Shown here: positions 1 to 9,031 of the stretch, one piece after another
Layout of the letters: each line of letters starts with the position of its first letter
Numbering within the stretch: position 1 is the stretch's first letter
Source: Alphaproteobacteria bacterium
Lineage (GTDB): Bacteria > Pseudomonadota > Alphaproteobacteria > GCA-2731375
Assembly: GCA_030746295.1 (NCBI GenBank)
Contig: JASLMY010000004.1
Coordinates: forward strand, 1 to 64,000
DNA: 64,000 nucleotides
Direction: 5' to 3'
Made by a program: the position numbers and the translations under genes
Notes under the pieces: model-generated
The model's input: the letters and a program-made list of their open reading frames with translations, nothing else
The model's database searches: none
What the model was told of the DNA's origin: nothing

Positions 1-1198
1 TCATGTCCTTCTTGCGGTCGACGATGCAAAGCCGGCCGTCCGCCTGCCAGATGCCGACGTCGCCGGACATGACGTAGCCGTTTTGCCAGGCCGCCTCTGT
101 CTCCTCGGACCGACCCAGGTAGCCCGAGAAGTGGGTCAGGCTCCGGACCCCGACCTCGCCGGCCTCGCCGATCGGGCACACCTCGCCGGCCTCGTCGAAG
201 ACCTGGACCTCGTTGCCGAAGGTGGGCCAGCCGACCGAGTGGGCCAACAGCGTATCCTCGGCCTTGACCTCGAAGGTGACCCAGCCGCCCTCGGTCCAGC
301 CGTAAGCCTCGGCTATGCGGGCGTTCTGGAACATCGCCATCGCCGTCTGGGTCAGCGACAGCGGCCCCGGCGCGCCGGAGCTGATCATGAAGCGGAAGGC
401 CGGCACCTCCGGCTCGCCGCGGCGGCGCCATTCCTCGGCCACCAGGCCGGTCATCGAGGGCACCAGGAAGGCGAAGCTGGCCTCGTGCGTCAGCTCGTCG
501 AGCGCCAGCTCGGCGGTGAAGTCGGGCATGATCCGGATGCGGGCGCCGATCCCCAATGCGGTCAACGAGAGCCCGGCATAGGAGAGGTGGAAGAGCGGCC
601 CCGGCACCAGCATCACCTGATCGCCGGTCAGGCCGAACTCCCAACCCCAGCGCATGATGTGGGCGAGGAAGTGGTCGTTGCTCCAGAGCGCACCCTTCGG
701 GAAGCCGGTGGTGCCGGAGGTGTAGCCGACGACGCTCGTCGCCCGGCCGCGGCCGGTCTCGCCCAGGCGCGGTCGCTCGACCGCGCCCGGCGTCGGCACT
801 TGGGCGGCCTCGAGCACGGTCGCCTGCACGCCTTGCGCCGCCCGGGCAGCGACTTCGGTCAACGCGCCGTCGCTCAGCACCAGCCCGGCGCCGGAATCCT
901 CCAGCACGAAGGCGATCTCGGGCTCGGTCAGCCGGCTGTTGATCGGCACCGCCGCCACGCCCGCCATCTGGCAGGCGAGATAGGCCAGCACCGCGTCGGC
1001 AGAGTTGGGTAGCAGCAGGCCGACCATGGGTCCGTGCGGTCCCGCTTCGACGCCTCGGATGGCCTCCGCCAGGCCGACGACGCGGCGCCAGCACGCGCCG
1101 TAGCTCAAGCTCGGTCCGCCCTCCAGAACCTCGATGGCCGTATGCTCGGGCCGCGACAGGGCGCGGATGGCGACAGTCTCGGCGATGGTGAGCCGCAT
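1..1198 (-). CDS. AMP-dependent acyl-CoA synthetase/ligase (partial, C-terminus outside window)
   Basis: The enzyme adenylates a carboxylic acid with ATP and transfers it to CoA (ANL superfamily). The start ATG at 1198 gives MRLTIAETVA and a typical N-terminal domain. The P-loop-like A3 motif YTSGTTGFPKG starts at residue 159. Near the left edge the protein reads YVMSGDVG and then GRLCIVDRKKDM, the usual ATP-binding Asp and hinge region. About 399 residues are visible, so the small C-terminal domain lies beyond position 1. The gene follows the ketoacyl synthase by 12 bases on the same strand and is the last visible member of a five-gene run starting at 6182. The substrate cannot be read from the sequence; a medium-chain or aromatic acid made by the upstream enzymes is an inference. 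Confidence 0.9.
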   Translation of the reverse strand, partial: MRLTIAETVAIRALSRPEHTAIEVLEGGPSLSYGACWRRVVGLAEAIRGVEAGPHGPMVGLLLPNSADAVLAYLACQMAGVAAVPINSRLTEPEIAFVLEDSGAGLVLSDGALTEVAARAAQGVQATVLEAAQVPTPGAVERPRLGETGRGRATSVVGYTSGTTGFPKGALWSNDHFLAHIMRWGWEFGLTGDQVMLVPGPLFHLSYAGLSLTALGIGARIRIMPDFTAELALDELTHEASFAFLVPSMTGLVAEEWRRRGEPEVPAFRFMISSGAPGPLSLTQTAMAMFQNARIAEAYGWTEGGWVTFEVKAEDTLLAHSVGWPTFGNEVQVFDEAGEVCPIGEAGEVGVRSLTHFSGYLGRSEETEAAWQNGYVMSGDVGIWQADGRLCIVDRKKDM

Positions 1199-1210
1199 CG
1201 GGGTCCGGCC

Positions 1211-2467
1211 TCAGTTGCGGCTCAACACCACGGATGCGTTCTGCCCGCCGAAGCCGAAGGAGTTGACCTGCAGGGTGTCGTGGTCAAGTCGTCGGCTTGC
1301 CCCGTGGACGATGTCGAAGCGGGCCTCGGGGTCGGGCTCGTCGGTGTTGGCCGTCAGCGCGAAGCGGCCCTCGGCCATGCCCATCAGGCCGGCGATCACC
1401 GCCATGGCGCCCGAGGACGAGCCGCTGTGGCCGATATGCCCCTTGATCGAGGCCACAGGCAGAGGGACCGGCCGCTCGCCGTGGACGGTGTTGATGGCGC
1501 GAATCTCGGCGGTGTCGCCCTTGGGCGTGCCGGTGGCGTGCGCGATCAGCGCGCCCACTTCGTCCGCGCCCAAGCCCGCGTCGTCGAGCGCCAGCCGCAT
1601 GGCCCGGGCCTCCCACTCGCCGGAAGGGTCGGGCGAGGAGGGGTGGAAACCGTCAGCGAGCGAGCCATAGCCTCTGAGGTAGCCCAGGATCTCCGCCCCC
1701 CGGGCGCGGGCGTGTTCGGCCCGCTCCAGCACCAGCATGCCCGAGCCTTCGCCGACGACGATGCCGCTACGCTTGACGTCGAAGGGCAGCATTGCCCGGT
1801 TCGGGTCCTCGGCCGGCGCGTCCATGCCGTAGAGCGTGCTGGTGTAGAAGAGGACGGGCACGAAGTCACCGTCGGCCTTGCCGCCGGCGAGGCTGATGCC
1901 GCCGTCGGTGGCGCCGGTTATGGCGACGTCGGCGTGCCCCGCATCGATCAGCCTGGCCGCGGTGCCGATCGCATCCAGCGAAGAGGCGCAGGCCGTGGTG
2001 ACGGTCAGGCTGGGGCCGTGCAGCCGGTAGCGCATGGCGATCTGGGCGCTCGCCATATTGGGCCAGATCTGAATCTCGGTCTTGCGCGAGATCGCCTCGA
2101 CGCCGGCACTGTCGAGGGCGTGCTGCGCCTTCATTACCGCGCGCACGCCGCCGATCGAGGTGCCGTGCACCACCGCGGTGCGCAACGGATCGAGCGTTTG
2201 CAAACCCGACTGACGCACCGCCTGCTCGGCCGCGGCGAGCGCGAACTGGGCGAAGAGGTCGGTGCCTTCCTCGATCTTTCGGTCCATCCAGTCGGCGGGG
2301 TCGAAGTCGGTGACGGTGCCCCACCAGGCTTTGCGGCCTTCCATGCGGTCGGCCCAGGGGGCGGCTCGGATCGCGGTCCGGCCCTCGACGAGACCGTCGT
2401 GGAACTGGCCGACCTCGTTGCCGAGCGCCGAGACGATGCCCATGCCGGTGATGGCGATCGCTTCCAT
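1211..2467 (-). CDS. beta-ketoacyl-ACP synthase (KAS I/II, FabF-like)
   Basis: A thiolase-fold condensing enzyme that would join an acyl thioester to malonyl-ACP, or a related extender, with loss of CO2. At 418 residues it has the full family length. The catalytic triad is intact: Cys160 in TTACASS, His310 in AHATGTPKGD and His344 in KGHIGHSG. The start MEAIAITGMGIVSALG is the canonical first strand and helix. It sits 30 bases after the HpaB-like gene and 12 bases before the acyl-CoA ligase, apparently in one transcript. No acyl carrier protein, malonyltransferase or fabG lies beside it, so housekeeping fatty-acid synthesis is unlikely. A role in a specialised acyl-chain pathway is inferred from context. 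Confidence 0.9.
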   Translation of the reverse strand: MEAIAITGMGIVSALGNEVGQFHDGLVEGRTAIRAAPWADRMEGRKAWWGTVTDFDPADWMDRKIEEGTDLFAQFALAAAEQAVRQSGLQTLDPLRTAVVHGTSIGGVRAVMKAQHALDSAGVEAISRKTEIQIWPNMASAQIAMRYRLHGPSLTVTTACASSLDAIGTAARLIDAGHADVAITGATDGGISLAGGKADGDFVPVLFYTSTLYGMDAPAEDPNRAMLPFDVKRSGIVVGEGSGMLVLERAEHARARGAEILGYLRGYGSLADGFHPSSPDPSGEWEARAMRLALDDAGLGADEVGALIAHATGTPKGDTAEIRAINTVHGERPVPLPVASIKGHIGHSGSSSGAMAVIAGLMGMAEGRFALTANTDEPDPEARFDIVHGASRRLDHDTLQVNSFGFGGQNASVVLSRN

Positions 2468-2497
2468 GGGGTTCGCTCCTCGTCGCTTCGCGCGCCC

Positions 2498-3883
2498 TCA
2501 GGCGGTGCCGGTCTCCGTCAGTCCGGCCGTCTTCAGCGCCTTCTTCTTCGCCGCCTCCAGGTCGTAGTGCTTGCGGGTGACGATGCGCTGGGCATAGAGG
2601 CCGCCGCCCGCCTGAATGTTGGTGACCTGCTTCCAGCCGCCATAGGCATCCGCTGTCAGATCGCGGATCGCGTGGAAGAGCCGCATCCGGTATTCGCCGT
2701 CGGTGCCCTCGGCGCCGGTCATGTACTTGCGGACGAAGGCGCCGACCTCGTTGTTCTCCAGGTCCGAGATCGCCGGCGCTGTCAGGATCGAGCCGCCGCC
2801 GATGTCGTGCAGATGGCGCACCACTTGGTTGTAGTTGGCGGCGCCGTGGTACTTGCCCGCGTTGGTGTAGAGCTCGTCCGGGAAGGCTTCGCCGTCGGGG
2901 CCGAAGTTGCAGTTGTGGATCGCCGCCTCCAACGAGGCCCGGATCAGGGTCGCGTGGATGATCATGTCGGAGATCTTCTCGCGGATGTGCGAGGCCCGGG
3001 CGAGGCCGTTGGCCTCGGCGATCAGCTGCGCGAAGCCGACCAATTCGTCCGCCTCGTCGGCCATGAAGGAGAGCCCACCGAGCCGTTCCCACAGGCCGAG
3101 CGAGTGGGCGAAGACGGCCGCGTACTTGACCTCGCCGTCGAGGAAGACGCGCTCTTCGGGCACGAAGACGTCGTCGAAGATGACGAAGCCCTCGGGGCAG
3201 TGCTTCTTCGAGGTCACGGGGAAGGCGCGGGCGTCGGCGTGCCGCGGCGCGTAGGTGGTGTCGACGATTTTGACGCCTGGCGCGTCGACGGGAATGCCGC
3301 AGGCGAAGGCGTAGTCGTCCTCGCCCGGCTTCATCGACTTGGTGGGGATCACCATCAGCTCGTGCGCCAACGAGGCGCCGGATATGTGCAGCTTGGCACC
3401 GCGGATGACGATGCCGCCGTCGCGCCGCTCGACGACGCGGGTATAGGCGTCGGGGTCCGGCTGCTTGCCCGGCGCCAGGCTGCGGTCGCCCTTGCCGTCG
3501 GTGATGCACTCGGCGACCCGAACGTCGCGCGCCTGCAGGTCGTCGACGTAGGCGCGAATGCGCTCCGAATAGTGCGGCAGGTCCGGCATCCGCCCGGCCG
3601 CCGTGATCATCGTCATGATCGACTGATAGGTGGTATGGGCCAGCATGTCGGCGTCGTGCAGGATCGGAATCCGTGCCTTCAGGTCCTCGGCGCTGCGGGG
3701 CACCGTCATCAGCGGGCTACGCGCCTCGGGGTCGGCGTCATAGAGGCGGTCGTAGCAGTCGGCCACGACCTCGACGGCGCTGCCCAGGATCGGGTGGCCC
3801 GGCAGGTCGCGGACCCGTTCGCCCTCGAAATAGGTCGCCCGCTCGTCCGCCAAGGTCGCGCGGTACTCCGCTCCGGTCATCAT
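2498..3883 (-). CDS. HpaB / 4-hydroxybutyryl-CoA dehydratase family flavoprotein
   Basis: The 461-residue protein has the acyl-CoA-dehydrogenase-like fold shared by 4-hydroxyphenylacetate 3-hydroxylase (HpaB) and 4-hydroxybutyryl-CoA dehydratase (AbfD). Family blocks include TDGKGDRSLAPGKQ (about residue 130), VIRGAKLHISGAS, the VFIPNDR-like stretch VFVPEERVFL, and a C-terminal GGLYAQRIV. Against my recollection of AbfD, the two Cys of the CFQRC motif and the later GGC cysteine are absent here (the latter aligns with GGL), so it probably lacks the [4Fe-4S] cluster. This favours a flavin monooxygenase or dehydrogenase over a radical dehydratase. It lies 30 bases before the ketoacyl synthase and 111 bases after the aldehyde oxidoreductase. 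The exact reaction is unknown. Confidence 0.8.
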   Translation of the reverse strand: MMTGAEYRATLADERATYFEGERVRDLPGHPILGSAVEVVADCYDRLYDADPEARSPLMTVPRSAEDLKARIPILHDADMLAHTTYQSIMTMITAAGRMPDLPHYSERIRAYVDDLQARDVRVAECITDGKGDRSLAPGKQPDPDAYTRVVERRDGGIVIRGAKLHISGASLAHELMVIPTKSMKPGEDDYAFACGIPVDAPGVKIVDTTYAPRHADARAFPVTSKKHCPEGFVIFDDVFVPEERVFLDGEVKYAAVFAHSLGLWERLGGLSFMADEADELVGFAQLIAEANGLARASHIREKISDMIIHATLIRASLEAAIHNCNFGPDGEAFPDELYTNAGKYHGAANYNQVVRHLHDIGGGSILTAPAISDLENNEVGAFVRKYMTGAEGTDGEYRMRLFHAIRDLTADAYGGWKQVTNIQAGGGLYAQRIVTRKHYDLEAAKKKALKTAGLTETGTA

Positions 3884-3994
3884 GGGGCCTGTCTCCTCAC
3901 TTCACTGCCGTCGAAATCGCACCCGGCGCCGCGTTGCGATGCCGGAAAAGGATAGGCAGCGCCCGCGGCCGAGTCCACATCACCCGCGTCGGGC

Positions 3995-5914
3995 TCAATC
4001 GTCGCCTGCGCCGAGCATCGCCGGTGCCAGGTGCTCCAACCCCAGTGCGGCGAGCGCCGCCGGGGTCGGGCGGCCGCTTTCCCGGTCCCAGCCGTGCTGG
4101 TCGTAATAGTCGTCGAGCAGCCCCGACCAGGCCTCGCGGTCCAGTCGTCCGCTGGCCTGGTTGCCGCTCGCCTGCTCTTCGAAGAAGCGCTCCGGCGGGT
4201 AGTCGTCGGCCCGGCCGAGATCGGCGTGCTTGATGTTGACGAGTTTCTGCAGCGTGTGAATGCGCTCGCCCGCGGTCATGAACGCTTCCAAGCTCAAGTC
4301 GCGACCGGTGCCGAGCTTATAGAGCATCAGGTACTGCTCCGGCGCCAGTTGCTGCGGTCCCATCCAGTTGCTGGAGAAGAAACAGACGCCGAGCCCTTCC
4401 AGGACCGCGTGGAAGCGCTGGTAGTAGGCGATCAGGCCGGCCTTGCCTTCGTAGGTGGCGGGCTCCGCCGCCGTGGCGACGCCGAAGAGCTCTTGCGATT
4501 GGGCCGGCGACATATCCATGCGCTCGGTCAGCGGCGCGCCTTGGGTGTGGGTGCCGGCGCGCTCGGCGACGGCGACGCCCAGCGCCCAGCCCTTGAAGGG
4601 GCGCAGCTCCTCCGCCAGTTCCTGGCCCTTGACATGGAGGGCGAAGCGCTCCGAGCCGCGGCCAATTGCCGCGGCTGCGTCCCGGCTGCCACGGCCCAGC
4701 AAGCGGGCGAAGTCATCCTCCTGCCGGGCCAGCCGCTCGATCAGGGTGACGAGCGCCGCCGCGTCGCCCCATTCGAGCCTGAGGCCGCCGGTGTCGGCCT
4801 CGCCGAGGATGCCGCGCTCGAAGCATTCGAAGGCCCAGGCGATGACGCCCGACGCGCTGGAGACGTCCATCCCGTAGTCGGCGCAGAGCTGGCTCGCCTT
4901 CAGCACCGCCGGCAGGCTGTCGAGGTCGAACTTGGCACCGAAGTCCCAGATGTTCTGGCATTCGATCTTCTCGCCCTCGGTGCCCTTGTAGGGCCCCTGG
5001 CGGATCTCGAGGTATTGGCTGCAGGGCGTCGGGCAGGCGAAGCAGCCGAAGTTGCGGCGGATGTGGTCGCGCTCCAAGGCTTCCGCGTGCAGGTTGGCGG
5101 CGCGGTCCGCCTCCATCTGGGTGCGTTGGAAGTTGCGCACCGGCACGGCTCCTTGCGCGTTCCACTTCTCGAAAGAGACCGGACTGCCGAAGCGGCGCAG
5201 CTTTCGCGCCGTCTTGGTCTTGGCGTCGATCTTGGACATCGCCAGCGCCGCCTCGGCGAAGCCCTCCGGGTCCGCCACCCTGATGCTGCCACTGCCGCGC
5301 ACCGCGATCGCCTTCAGCCGCTTGGCCCCCATCACCGCGCCCAGGCCCGAGCGGGCGGCGGCCCGGTTGCGGCTGACGATGACGCCCGCCATCTTCAGCC
5401 GGTGCTCGCCGGCGGGGCCGATCGCCAAGACTTCGAGGCGCGGATCGTCGTGCCTCGCCTGCAGGCTGTCGACCGTCTCGGACGTGGTCTTGCCCCAGAG
5501 GAAGCCCGCGTCCTCGATCGAGACCTGGCCGTCGTCGATCAGCAGGTAGACCGGCTTCGCTGCTTGGCCCGTGACCATGACATTGTCGAAGCCGGCGTAT
5601 TTCAGCTCCGGCGTGAAGAAGCCGCCGGCGCTGGTCGAGGCGAAGCCGCCGTTATAGGGGTTCAGCGCGTTGATCGAGAGCCGGCTCGCCGTCGGCGCGA
5701 TGGTGCCGACCAAGGCGCCGGCGCCGAAGGCCAGGAGGCAGTCCGGGTCGAACGGGGCGACGCCCGGCGACATGCTGTCGAGCATCGCCATGACGTTGAT
5801 GCCGAGCCCGCCCAGAACGGACTCGGTATAGGGCGCGGTCGGCTCGGTGCGGACCGCGCCGGTGCCGAGGTCGACCCAGAGGATCTCGCCGCCGAGGCAG
5901 TAGTTCTCAGACAT
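3995..5914 (-). CDS. aldehyde:ferredoxin oxidoreductase (tungsten AOR family)
   Basis: A molybdopterin-type tungsten enzyme that interconverts aldehydes and carboxylates with ferredoxin. The [4Fe-4S] ligands match the Pyrococcus spacing: Cys291, Cys294 and Cys298 in CFACPTPC, and a distant Cys511 in GVCFFSSN. The N-terminal region (LGGLGINVMAML, GFASTSAGGFF, YAGFDNVMVTG) is the usual AOR cofactor domain. The ATG at 5914 was chosen because an AAGGAGG ribosome site sits six bases upstream and MSENYCLGGEILWVDL matches the family start. An upstream in-frame ATG at 5944 would lie inside the ferredoxin gene. The gene overlaps the ferredoxin stop by 8 bases, implying coupled translation. No FAD subunit like AorC is adjacent. 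Confidence 0.93.
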   Translation of the reverse strand: MSENYCLGGEILWVDLGTGAVRTEPTAPYTESVLGGLGINVMAMLDSMSPGVAPFDPDCLLAFGAGALVGTIAPTASRLSINALNPYNGGFASTSAGGFFTPELKYAGFDNVMVTGQAAKPVYLLIDDGQVSIEDAGFLWGKTTSETVDSLQARHDDPRLEVLAIGPAGEHRLKMAGVIVSRNRAAARSGLGAVMGAKRLKAIAVRGSGSIRVADPEGFAEAALAMSKIDAKTKTARKLRRFGSPVSFEKWNAQGAVPVRNFQRTQMEADRAANLHAEALERDHIRRNFGCFACPTPCSQYLEIRQGPYKGTEGEKIECQNIWDFGAKFDLDSLPAVLKASQLCADYGMDVSSASGVIAWAFECFERGILGEADTGGLRLEWGDAAALVTLIERLARQEDDFARLLGRGSRDAAAAIGRGSERFALHVKGQELAEELRPFKGWALGVAVAERAGTHTQGAPLTERMDMSPAQSQELFGVATAAEPATYEGKAGLIAYYQRFHAVLEGLGVCFFSSNWMGPQQLAPEQYLMLYKLGTGRDLSLEAFMTAGERIHTLQKLVNIKHADLGRADDYPPERFFEEQASGNQASGRLDREAWSGLLDDYYDQHGWDRESGRPTPAALAALGLEHLAPAMLGAGDD

Positions 5915-6182
5915 GTGCCGCCTCCTTCTTGGCCTGCACCGCACCGACCGGGCACCACCTGACGCAGAGCGGCAGGGCTTCGTCGCCGCAGCCGTCGCAG
6001 GCGATCCGGCCGTCCTCGCCGGTCTCGGAAATGCTCAGATCGACCTCGCCCCGGGCGGCATTCTTCAAGGCCCGAATGCTCGAGACCGCGCGGCCGAAGG
6101 CGCCGGTGTGGTGGAAGGTGCAGATGAGCTCGCAGATGCCGCAAGCGGTGCATCTCGGCTCGACGAGCGTGATCTGGTGCAT
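5907..6182 (-). CDS. 4Fe-4S dicluster ferredoxin, AOR partner
   Basis: A 91-residue electron carrier, first gene of the run and directly upstream of the aldehyde oxidoreductase. Two cysteine sets are visible: CTACGICELIC (C-x2-C-x2-C-x3-C) near the N-terminus, and CDGCGDEALPLC followed by WCPVGAV near the C-terminus. This suits two [4Fe-4S] clusters of the HycB/AOR-associated type. The ATG at 6182 gives MHQITLVEPRC; upstream in-frame sequence is Arg/Pro-rich and looks non-coding. Its stop overlaps the AOR start. It probably shuttles electrons between the AOR and a cellular ferredoxin or quinone pool, which is an inference from adjacency. Confidence 0.88.
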   Translation of the reverse strand: MHQITLVEPRCTACGICELICTFHHTGAFGRAVSSIRALKNAARGEVDLSISETGEDGRIACDGCGDEALPLCVRWCPVGAVQAKKEAAHV

Positions 6183-6642
6183 GGGCCCACCCGTTCTCCT
6201 GCCGCCCGTTGGGGGCTTGGAGACGATTGGGGCGGCGGTCGAAGCGTTTAGCGAAGACCGGCGAGGTCGCCATCCGCAAGCCAGATGGCAGAGAACGTCC
6301 CCCCGCCGGTCAGCCCGACGCTCGGCCGCTCCCCTGTCATCCCCGCTTACCGGCTCCGCCGGTGAGGCGCCCCGGCATCTTTTGCGCCGGACTCCGCCGC
6401 GCCTCGAGCCGGTTTCGACACGGGGCAGTCGCCTCTCCGAGTGAAGAGTGTGGCACAAGACGGCGCCGGGCGGAAACCCGACGCGCCGCTTCGGCCGACC
6501 GAAAGTATGGCGCTGACCGCGTCACCATCTTTGGCGGGGTGTTAGTTTCGATTCTAATATATTAGCAATCACTAAAATTTAACGCCTATCACGCAAAAGT
6601 GCGTCATCGAAACAAAAGCCTACGGGCAATAGAGAGGTTGCT
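6183..6642. other. intergenic region between divergent ferredoxin and chemoreceptor genes
   Basis: No convincing gene in either strand. The left part is GC-rich. The last 100 bases (about 6535-6640) are clearly AT-rich and probably carry the chemoreceptor promoter. The region must also carry the promoter for the leftward ferredoxin/AOR run. A short palindrome at 6554-6565 is listed separately. I see no clear -35/-10 pair. Confidence 0.6.
6554..6565. promoter_or_regulatory. perfect 12-bp palindrome in AT-rich chemoreceptor upstream region
   Basis: CTAATATATTAG is a perfect palindrome about 80 bases before the chemoreceptor start, within the most AT-rich part of the gap. It may be an operator or part of a -10 region. 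It could also be chance in AT-rich sequence. Confidence 0.3.
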
Positions 6643-8694
6643 ATGCGGTATTTGCAGAATGTCAGGATGACGCACGCCTTACTGGCCGTCGCTTCGGTGC
6701 CGACCGTCGTGGCGCTGCTCTTCGCTTCCCAATTGATCCTGCAAGAGCTTCGCCACGGCAACGAGCTGGAGCGTCTGTCGCGACTAATCGCGCTTTCCGT
6801 CAAGATGAGCGATGTCGTCCACGAGCAGCAGAAGGAGCGGGGCGCCACCGCCGTGTTCGTCGGCTCCAAGGGCGCCAAGTTCCGCGCCGAGCTGGTGGCA
6901 CAGCGCCAGGTGACGGACCAGAAGCGCGCCGCCTTCGATGCCTATCTCGCCGGGTTCGAGGCCGAGGAATTCGGTGCCGCCTTCACGGAGGACTTCCAGG
7001 CCCTGCTGGCGCGGCTGGCGAAGATGGATTCGATCCGCGCCAAGGTCGATGCCTTGACCATCTCCGCGGCGGAGGCGATCGGTTACTACACCGGCCTGAA
7101 CGGGCAGAACCTGAGCCTCATCGCTGACATGGCCGGCCTCAGTCCCGACCCGGAGATCGTCGTCAGCATCGTCGGCTACGCGAACTACCTGCAGGGCAAG
7201 GAGCGTGCCGGAATCGAGCGCGCGATCGGCGCCAACGGTTTCGCCTCGGGCCAATTCACGCCCAAGGCCATGGACAAGTTCAAGGCCCTGATCGGCGCTC
7301 AAAGCGTCTACAACGATGTCTTCCTCGCCTACGCCACGGCCGACCAACGGGGCCTTTTCGACGAGGTCATGAACGGGGCCGCGGCGCAAGAGGTCGGGCG
7401 AATGCGCGAGATCGCCTTCGCCGGCGGCTTGACCGGAGAATTGCAGGAGATCAGCGGCAAGTATTGGTTCGACACCATTACCAAGAAGATCAACGGCCTT
7501 AAGAAGATCGAGAGCTCGCTGTCGGCCGATTTGCTGGGCCAGATGGGGGCCGTTCGAGCCGCCGCGATGACGGCGTTGTGGTTGGGGCTGGCCCTCGCCG
7601 TCGCCGGCCTTGTCCTCGCCATCGGCCTCTCCGCGATCGTCGTTCGCACCGTGACCCAGGCGTTTCGGTCGCTCGTCACGCCCATGTTGGGGCTGGCCGA
7701 GGGCGACCTCGAGACCGAGCTGCCGCCGGTCACCAAGAACGAGATTGGCGACATGATCGAAGCGCTTCAGGTCTTCCAGAAGAACGGCCTGGAGCAGAAG
7801 AAGCTGGCGGTCGAGCAGGAGACGGCGCGAGCAGCCCGCGAGGCCCGCGCGACGCGGATCGAGGACTTGACCCGGAGCTTCGACGAGAGCGTCGCCGGGG
7901 TCATCGACACCGTGGTCTCGGCGGCCGAGGAGATGAGCTCGACGGCGCAGTCGATGACCACCCTGGCGGACGATGCGGCCGAGCGCACGACGACCGTCTC
8001 CGCCGCTTCCGAGCAGGCCAGCGCCAACGTCCAGACCGTGGCCTCGGCGGCGGAAGAGTTGTCGGCCTCGGTCCGGGAGATCTCGGGCCAAGTCACTACC
8101 TCGGCCGACACCGCGGGCAGCGCCGTCGGTGCTGCCGAGCAAGCGACCGAGAAGGTCCAAGGCCTGGTCGAGGCCTCGCAGAAGATCGGCGAGGTGGTTG
8201 ATCTCATCAACGACATCGCCAGCCAGACCAACCTCTTGGCCCTCAACGCCACCATCGAGGCGGCCCGCGCCGGCGAGGCCGGCAAGGGCTTCGCCGTCGT
8301 TGCCTCGGAGGTCAAGAACCTGGCCAGCCAGACCGGCAAGGCGACGGAAGAGATCGCCGGTCAGATCTCGGGCATCCAAGGCGCCACCAGCGAGGCGGTG
8401 ACGGCGATCGACGAGATCACCCGGACCATCGGGCAGATCAACGAGACCGCCAGCGCCATCGCCGCCGCGGTGGAAGAACAGGGGGCGGCGACCGGCGAGA
8501 TCAGCCGCAACGCCCAGGAAGCCGCCGGCGGTACCCAGCAGGTCAGCGACACCATCGTCGGCGTCAGCGAGGCCGCGGCCGAGACCGGCCAATCCGCCGG
8601 TCAGGTGCTGGAGGCGGCGAGGGAGCTGTCGCGCCAGTCGGAGACCCTGCGCGGCGTCGTCGACATGTTTTTGAGCGACGTTCGCGCTGCCTAG
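6643..8694 (+). CDS. methyl-accepting chemotaxis protein with nitrate/nitrite-sensing (NIT) domain
   Basis: A 683-residue membrane chemoreceptor. Transmembrane helix 1 spans about 10-32. The periplasmic region contains [13 protein letters not shown] and related helices typical of NIT four-helix sensors. Transmembrane helix 2 is about 305-333, followed by HAMP ([24 protein letters not shown]) and a signalling domain from about 440. The hairpin tip is intact near residue 540: [19 protein letters not shown]. The C-terminus ends [10 protein letters not shown] without a CheR-tethering pentapeptide. No che genes are nearby, so it would plug into a chemotaxis array encoded elsewhere. Nitrate as ligand is known for some NIT domains but not shown here. 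Confidence 0.92.
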   Translation: MRYLQNVRMTHALLAVASVPTVVALLFASQLILQELRHGNELERLSRLIALSVKMSDVVHEQQKERGATAVFVGSKGAKFRAELVAQRQVTDQKRAAFDAYLAGFEAEEFGAAFTEDFQALLARLAKMDSIRAKVDALTISAAEAIGYYTGLNGQNLSLIADMAGLSPDPEIVVSIVGYANYLQGKERAGIERAIGANGFASGQFTPKAMDKFKALIGAQSVYNDVFLAYATADQRGLFDEVMNGAAAQEVGRMREIAFAGGLTGELQEISGKYWFDTITKKINGLKKIESSLSADLLGQMGAVRAAAMTALWLGLALAVAGLVLAIGLSAIVVRTVTQAFRSLVTPMLGLAEGDLETELPPVTKNEIGDMIEALQVFQKNGLEQKKLAVEQETARAAREARATRIEDLTRSFDESVAGVIDTVVSAAEEMSSTAQSMTTLADDAAERTTTVSAASEQASANVQTVASAAEELSASVREISGQVTTSADTAGSAVGAAEQATEKVQGLVEASQKIGEVVDLINDIASQTNLLALNATIEAARAGEAGKGFAVVASEVKNLASQTGKATEEIAGQISGIQGATSEAVTAIDEITRTIGQINETASAIAAAVEEQGAATGEISRNAQEAAGGTQQVSDTIVGVSEAAAETGQSAGQVLEAARELSRQSETLRGVVDMFLSDVRAA

Positions 8695-8706
8695 CGCGGT
8701 CGAAGG

Positions 8707-8728
8707 CCGGGCTTAGACACAAGCCCGG
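8707..8728 (+). repeat. hairpin directly after the chemoreceptor gene
   Basis: An 8-bp perfect stem, CCGGGCTT with AAGCCCGG, encloses a 6-base loop. There is no T-run after it, so it is probably a transcript-end stabiliser or accessory hairpin to the terminator a few bases downstream. Confidence 0.55.
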
Positions 8729-8733
8729 AAATC

Positions 8734-8776
8734 GAGAGAGCGGTGCCGTTTTCCCCGGGTACCGCTCTCTCTTTTT
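8734..8776 (+). terminator. rho-independent terminator of the chemoreceptor gene
   Basis: An 11-bp perfect stem (GAGAGAGCGGT at 8734-8744 pairing with ACCGCTCTCTC at 8761-8771) is followed at once by TTTTT. It lies 39 bases after the chemoreceptor stop. The loop is 16 bases and can pair further internally. This is the clearest intrinsic terminator in the window. Confidence 0.88.
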
Positions 8777-9031
8777 GTCCGCGTGTCGTCCTATGACATC
8801 GGTTGATCGAGGCCACGGCCGGCCCCGACCGCTGCTTCCAACCCGTCCTCCGGAAAGGGGGCACCGGCGCTCAAGCGCAGCTTTCTCTGGATCGTCCGCT
8901 GCGACGTCTTCGCCGCCGAGCATGCCGTGGTCCTGAGCGTCGGGATCGCCAACTTCACTGCCGGCGATGGCAGCTTCGGCCCGGTCTTCACCGACGCGGC
9001 CGCTTGACCGATCGCGGACCTCGATGCCGTA
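8777..9031. other. gap with a possible short gene remnant
   Basis: Between the terminator and the convergent MBL gene, one plus-strand frame is open from about 8798 to a TGA at 9007, and its end translates as plausible protein (LKRSFLWIVRCDVF, later GSFGPVFTDAAA). It has no ATG start and no ribosome site. It may be the tail of a decayed gene or simply open by GC bias. No family recognised. Confidence 0.2.

Noticed and set aside
1034..3955. A 973-residue plus-strand open frame
   Set aside because: It runs antisense to the ketoacyl synthase and HpaB-like genes, has Arg/Gly/Asp-rich shadow composition and no known domain.
6445..6470. Sigma-54 promoter near TGGCAC
   Set aside because: The TTGC element at the right spacing is absent.
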